Shown here: positions 60,860 to 64,000 of the stretch, piece by piece | Numbering within the stretch: the first letter of the stretch is position 1 | Layout: every line of letters starts with the position of its first letter | NCBI GenBank assembly: GCA_027451405.1 | Contig: DAIDJM010000047.1 | Span: 1 to 64,000 of the forward strand | Length of the DNA stretch: 64,000 nucleotides | Source of the DNA: Acetobacteraceae bacterium | GTDB taxonomy: Bacteria > Pseudomonadota > Alphaproteobacteria > Acetobacterales > Acetobacteraceae | Reading direction: 5' to 3' | Translations under genes and position numbers: made by a program | Notes under the pieces: generated by a model | Seen by the model: only the letters and a program-made list of their open reading frames with translations | What the model was told of the DNA's origin: nothing | The model's database searches: none

Positions 60860-62077
60860 TCAACCCGCGGCGCGGGCGATCAGGGCTTTGTATTTCGCGA
60901 GGTAGGTGCTCATGGGCAGGTGTTTTTCGGCCCAGGCGCGGGCATTGCGGCGGAGTTTGGTGGCGAGCGCCTGGTCCTCGAGCATTTCGAGGATGGCGTC
61001 GGCGATTTTTTCCGGCTGCAGGAAGGGGGCGAGCAGGCCGGTTTTGCGGTGGGTGACGAATTCGCGCACGGGGGCGGTGTCGCTGGAGACGAGGGCGCAG
61101 CCGGTGGCGAGCGATTCGCGGAGGCTCCAGCTCGCGACGAACGGGTAGGTGAGATAGACGTGGGTGTCGGAACGTTGCAGGAGCTTGACGTATTGGTCGT
61201 AGCCGACGCGGCCGGCAAAATGCAGTCGGGAGGTGTCGGTTTTCGGGCCGATCTCGTCGAGCATTTTCTCGCGCCAGGTGCCTTTTTCCGGTTTGGCGCC
61301 GTAGCTGACGTGATCGCCGCCGATCATCAGCACGCGCACGTCGGGCCGTTCGGCGAGCAGTTTCGGCAGGGCGCGCATGAAGACGTGGAAGCCGCGATAA
61401 GGTTCGAGGTCGCGCACCACGTAGGTGACGAGCTTGTCGGTGGGGTGGATCTTGTAGCCCGCGAGGGTGACGGTTTTTTCGCGTAAGGACGGGTTGGGCT
61501 TGCAGGTGTCGAGATTGACCCCTTCGGGGAGGATTTCGAGCCGCTCGCGCGCCCAATCGGGGTAGGTGCCGTGCTGGAACGCGGTCGGTGTGTGGCCGAG
61601 GCCGGGATTGGTGAGCGCCAGCAGGTTGATCGCGTTCTTGGCGCGGATGCGGGAGAATTCCGAGACAGGGACGGGAAATTCCGGGTCGAAATTCACGTCC
61701 ACGCCGTCGATATTGTAATAGAATTCGTGGTAGCCGACGATCGGCACGTCGGGCCAGACATCGGGCAGGTGGAGCAGCTCGCCCCAGCCATGGTGGCCGA
61801 GGATGGCGTCGGGGCGGAAGCCGAGCGCGTCGAGCTTGCGCGCCGCCTCGGCCACGGCTTCGGCGCGCAGCATGGCGACCTCGAACTCCTGCGCGTCGCG
61901 ATGGATGCCGCGGGTCGGCGCGCGGGGCAGGCCGCGCACGAGCTTGCGCACGCCGGGCATGCTGTTGCGGGTGTTTTCGGTGATGAAGACGAGATCGTGA
62001 GCTTTCTCGGCGGAGAGATCCCGCAGCAGATGCAGGAACTGTCCCGGAAAGTTCTGATGGACGAACAGGTAGCGCAT
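60860..62077 (-). CDS. Glycosyltransferase family 4 protein
   Basis: 405 aa. MRYLFVHQNFPGQFLHLLRD is the glycine-poor N-terminal donor fold used by a GT4 subgroup. ILGHHGWGELLHLPDVWPDV, YVVRDLEPYRGFHVFMRALP, and the GPGTS-like SWSLRESLATGCALVSSDTA with the conserved Glu follow. Cytosolic or membrane-associated sugar transferase acting on a surface glycan. Upstream on the same strand, 42 nt away, is a hypothetical gene; a second glycosyltransferase is beyond that. Confidence 0.9.
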   Translation of the reverse strand: MRYLFVHQNFPGQFLHLLRDLSAEKAHDLVFITENTRNSMPGVRKLVRGLPRAPTRGIHRDAQEFEVAMLRAEAVAEAARKLDALGFRPDAILGHHGWGELLHLPDVWPDVPIVGYHEFYYNIDGVDVNFDPEFPVPVSEFSRIRAKNAINLLALTNPGLGHTPTAFQHGTYPDWARERLEILPEGVNLDTCKPNPSLREKTVTLAGYKIHPTDKLVTYVVRDLEPYRGFHVFMRALPKLLAERPDVRVLMIGGDHVSYGAKPEKGTWREKMLDEIGPKTDTSRLHFAGRVGYDQYVKLLQRSDTHVYLTYPFVASWSLRESLATGCALVSSDTAPVREFVTHRKTGLLAPFLQPEKIADAILEMLEDQALATKLRRNARAWAEKHLPMSTYLAKYKALIARAAG

Positions 62078-62119
62078 GGGCGACGGCGCCCCGGCCGGTT
62101 GCGGCCGGGGCTGGCCTGA

Positions 62120-63109
62120 TCAGGCCTTGCGGCGCGACGGGGTTTTGGCGGCGGGTTTGGCGCTGCTCTTGGCGGGTTTGGCGGGTTCCGGCGCGGCACG
62201 GCGCTTCGGCGTGGCGGCGGGGGCGGCGATGCCGGCGCGGGGCACGATCTGGATCCGGAACGCTTCGAGCGGGGCGAGGCTCTCCGCCTGGCAGGGTTCG
62301 CCATTGTCCATCGGGCCGACGCGGGTGCCGTCGACGAAGGTGGCCTCGACGACGCAATCGAAATCATCGGCGGATTCGCCGCGCAGCCGGGCGCGCAGGC
62401 CGAGGATGGGCAGGCTCATGCCGCGGCTGCCGCAGAACTGGCCGCCTTCGGCCCAGGGGCTGAGCCAGCCGCGGCCGAGCACCGCCTGATATTCGATGTC
62501 CTGCGGCGAGATCACGGATTTCGGCGAGATCGCGAAGCCTTCGATCCAACGCTGGCTGCCCGCTTCGCCCATCCATTCGCCGATCATGGCCGCGACGTCG
62601 CCGCGGCTCTGGATGTGGGCGACGATTTCGACCTTCTCGGGCGGGGTGGCGGGCGCGGCGGCGGCCGGCCGCGCCGGCGCCGGGCTGGCGACGAGCGAGG
62701 GGGCGGGGCGCGCCTGGGCCGGGGCCGAGGCCTGGGCGGCGCCTTCCTGCAGGCGCAGGATCTGCAGTTTGGGCGCCTCCGCGGTGCTGCCGGGGGCCTG
62801 GTAGATGGTGACGAGCAGGAAGGCGGGGCCGCCGGTGACGCGCACGAGGGCGGCGCCGTTGGGGCCGCCGAGCCAGCCATCGTCGCGGAACGAGCTGATC
62901 GTAACGGCCTCGGGGCGGAAGCCGGGTCCGGGCGGCACCGAGACGCGCACGCCGGGCAGGCCGGTTTTGGGATCGGGCACCGGGCTGCCGGGCGCGTTGA
63001 AGATGCAGAACAGTCCCGCATCGAGCGGCATCAGATGGCCGGAAACCTTCAATTCCTGCACGAGGTTCTGCGGGTTGGCCGGCATCGCCGAAATCTTCGC
63101 TTCGCTCAC
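62120..63109 (-). CDS. Hypothetical protein between two glycosyltransferases
   Basis: 329 aa. Three parts: an N-terminal beta-rich domain (KVSGHLMPLDAGLFCIFNAP, AFLLVTIYQAPGS), a Pro/Ala linker (about 130-165), and a conserved-looking central domain (VEIVAHIQSRGDVAAMIGEW, YQAVLGRGWLSPWAEGGQFC), then a basic Ala/Lys/Pro tail (AKPAKSSAKPAAKTPSRRKA). No signal peptide. No catalytic motif recognised. The tail could bind DNA, RNA or a charged polymer. Location suggests a surface-glycan role, unproven. Confidence 0.65.
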   Translation of the reverse strand: MSEAKISAMPANPQNLVQELKVSGHLMPLDAGLFCIFNAPGSPVPDPKTGLPGVRVSVPPGPGFRPEAVTISSFRDDGWLGGPNGAALVRVTGGPAFLLVTIYQAPGSTAEAPKLQILRLQEGAAQASAPAQARPAPSLVASPAPARPAAAAPATPPEKVEIVAHIQSRGDVAAMIGEWMGEAGSQRWIEGFAISPKSVISPQDIEYQAVLGRGWLSPWAEGGQFCGSRGMSLPILGLRARLRGESADDFDCVVEATFVDGTRVGPMDNGEPCQAESLAPLEAFRIQIVPRAGIAAPAATPKRRAAPEPAKPAKSSAKPAAKTPSRRKA

Positions 63110-63114
63110 GGGAT

Positions 63115-64000
63115 TTATTTCGCTCCTAAGGCGGCCGCCGGCTCCGCGGGCGGCAGCGCTTCCGTCTCCCTAGTGGCAAGCGGTTGAATATTCAACAATG
63201 CATCGTTGATACGCGCAGGCGGCAGACCGAACGGCAATACCCAGCCGCGGCCGCTCGCGCGCACCCGTTCGGCCGGCGCGCCGATGTCGAAAACCGCGGC
63301 GGCGAGGCCCGCCGCCCAGGCGTCGCTCAGCGCGAAGCACCAGGTCTCGGGCCAGATCGAGGGCAGGAACGCGAAGGCGGCGTTTTGCGCGCGTATCAGT
63401 TCCGCGGCCTCCGCCAGCGCGTAGGGGCCGGTGATGGAAGCGGCGCCGGTCGCGAGCAGCGCTTCGTCGTCGATCGTGTAGCCGACCACGGTGAAGGCGA
63501 GCGGCAGGCGGCGGGCGGCGGCGTCGCGCGCGCAGTCGAGCAGGGCGGTGAAGCCTTTGACGCGGCCGATCGCGCCGATCACGGCGATGCGGCGGGGCGG
63601 CCCGCGCCAGTCGCCGGCGGGGGCGGGCCAGGGGCCGCGTTCCCAGGGTTCGACGCTGGGGGCGATGCCGGGGAAGTGGCGGCGCAGCCGCGCCTGCGTG
63701 TCCGCGCTCGGGGCGACGATGCGGGTCGCCCCGGCGAGCAGGCGGGCGCTCTCGCGGCGCAGCCCGGCAGGCGGGAGGCGGGCGCCGTCGAGCCTGCCGT
63801 GGGTCGCGATGCAGCGCGCGCAGCCGCCGGCGTCCGGTTCGCCGCAATAACGATCCTCGCCGGTGACGAGGGCGATGCGCGGGCAGAACAGAGCGTAATC
63901 GTGGGCGAACACCGCGTAGGGGATGGCGAGCGCGGCGATCAGGTCGAGCACCGCGCGGTGGTGGCCGAGCAGATGGTGGATCTCGGCTTCGCGCGGGCGC
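63115..64000 (-). CDS. Glycosyltransferase family 4-like protein, partial (runs off the right edge)
   Basis: About 295 C-terminal residues visible; the frame stays open to the edge (HHLLGHHRAVLDLIAALAIP continues upstream of an internal GTG). Motifs of a GT-B transferase: YAVFAHDYALFCPRI, a Cys-rich segment RYCGEPDAGGCARC, RIAVIGAIGRVKGFTALLDC, and FAFLPSIWPETWCFALSDAW, the donor-binding loop. The Cys cluster is common in large transferases with this HDYxxxCPR motif. The true start is outside the window. Ends 5 nt before the hypothetical gene. Confidence 0.85.
   Translation of the reverse strand, partial: RPREAEIHHLLGHHRAVLDLIAALAIPYAVFAHDYALFCPRIALVTGEDRYCGEPDAGGCARCIATHGRLDGARLPPAGLRRESARLLAGATRIVAPSADTQARLRRHFPGIAPSVEPWERGPWPAPAGDWRGPPRRIAVIGAIGRVKGFTALLDCARDAAARRLPLAFTVVGYTIDDEALLATGAASITGPYALAEAAELIRAQNAAFAFLPSIWPETWCFALSDAWAAGLAAAVFDIGAPAERVRASGRGWVLPFGLPPARINDALLNIQPLATRETEALPPAEPAAALGAK

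Overview
The window is high-GC (roughly 65-70 %) DNA from an alphaproteobacterium, most likely an Acetobacteraceae/Rhodospirillales member. Supporting signs are the rimP-nusA-ylxR-infB operon, an alphaproteobacterial DksA with a single zinc-finger cysteine, FliX/FlgI/CheL-type flagellar genes, UPF0262 and DUF2889 genes, and a secreted G1 (eqolisin-type) acid peptidase that suggests an acidic niche. No rRNA, tRNA, CRISPR array, prophage or intact insertion sequence was seen. The only structural RNA gene supported is 6S RNA, between zapA and the 5-formyl-THF cyclo-ligase gene.

Layout. 1-3010: the transcription/translation operon, minus strand (rimP, nusA, ylxR-like, infB). 3134-5428: secreted G1 peptidase and a LuxR-type regulator. 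5520-10723: addA, trxA, ahcY. 10734-11987: two MITE-like repeats bracketing a tiny membrane protein, then a K+-channel-like protein. 12073-13927: arsRC-ACR3 arsenic operon. 14143-18859: metY, queC, a ThiF/MoeB-like gene, a DsrE-like protein, an SH3 protein and a pirin. 18865-23078: exopolysaccharide mini-cluster (GH16 hydrolase, Wza-type lipoprotein, outer-membrane barrel, polymerase-like protein). 23082-25925: dksA and flagellar fliX, flgI, cheL and an FlgN-like gene. 26057-26803: histone H1-like AT-hook protein. 27182-32342: prpD, panC, a TPR/GT9 protein and a crotonase. 32518-38538: membrane and GST genes, a GT39-like transferase, Lrp regulator, trxB and a LysR regulator. 38595-44385: a visibly lower-GC island with two sulfotransferase-like proteins around a GT2-GT4 glycosyltransferase. 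44505-49238: DUF983, UPF0262, mtnA and a compact histidine kinase / double-KaiC ATPase / response-regulator operon. 49249-54671: GT61, thiE, zapA, 6S RNA, ygfA, ymdB-like, rpmB, DUF2889. 54717-59472: hypothetical genes, tandem palindromes and a HWE histidine kinase with its response regulator. 60002-64000: mlaA, GT4, a hypothetical gene and a partial glycosyltransferase.

The most notable features that are not ordinary genes are three families of intergenic palindromes. One, built on a CTGGGGCC-NNNN-GGCCCCAG core, has eight copies plus a relic; it often begins at a stop codon, and one copy is read in frame as the C-terminus of PanC. A second, about 155 bp with inverted ends, flanks a 76-residue membrane ORF. 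A third is a 64-bp tandem palindrome. Among genes, the best candidate for an under-described system is the HisKA kinase / KaiC-like / receiver operon at 46564-49238.
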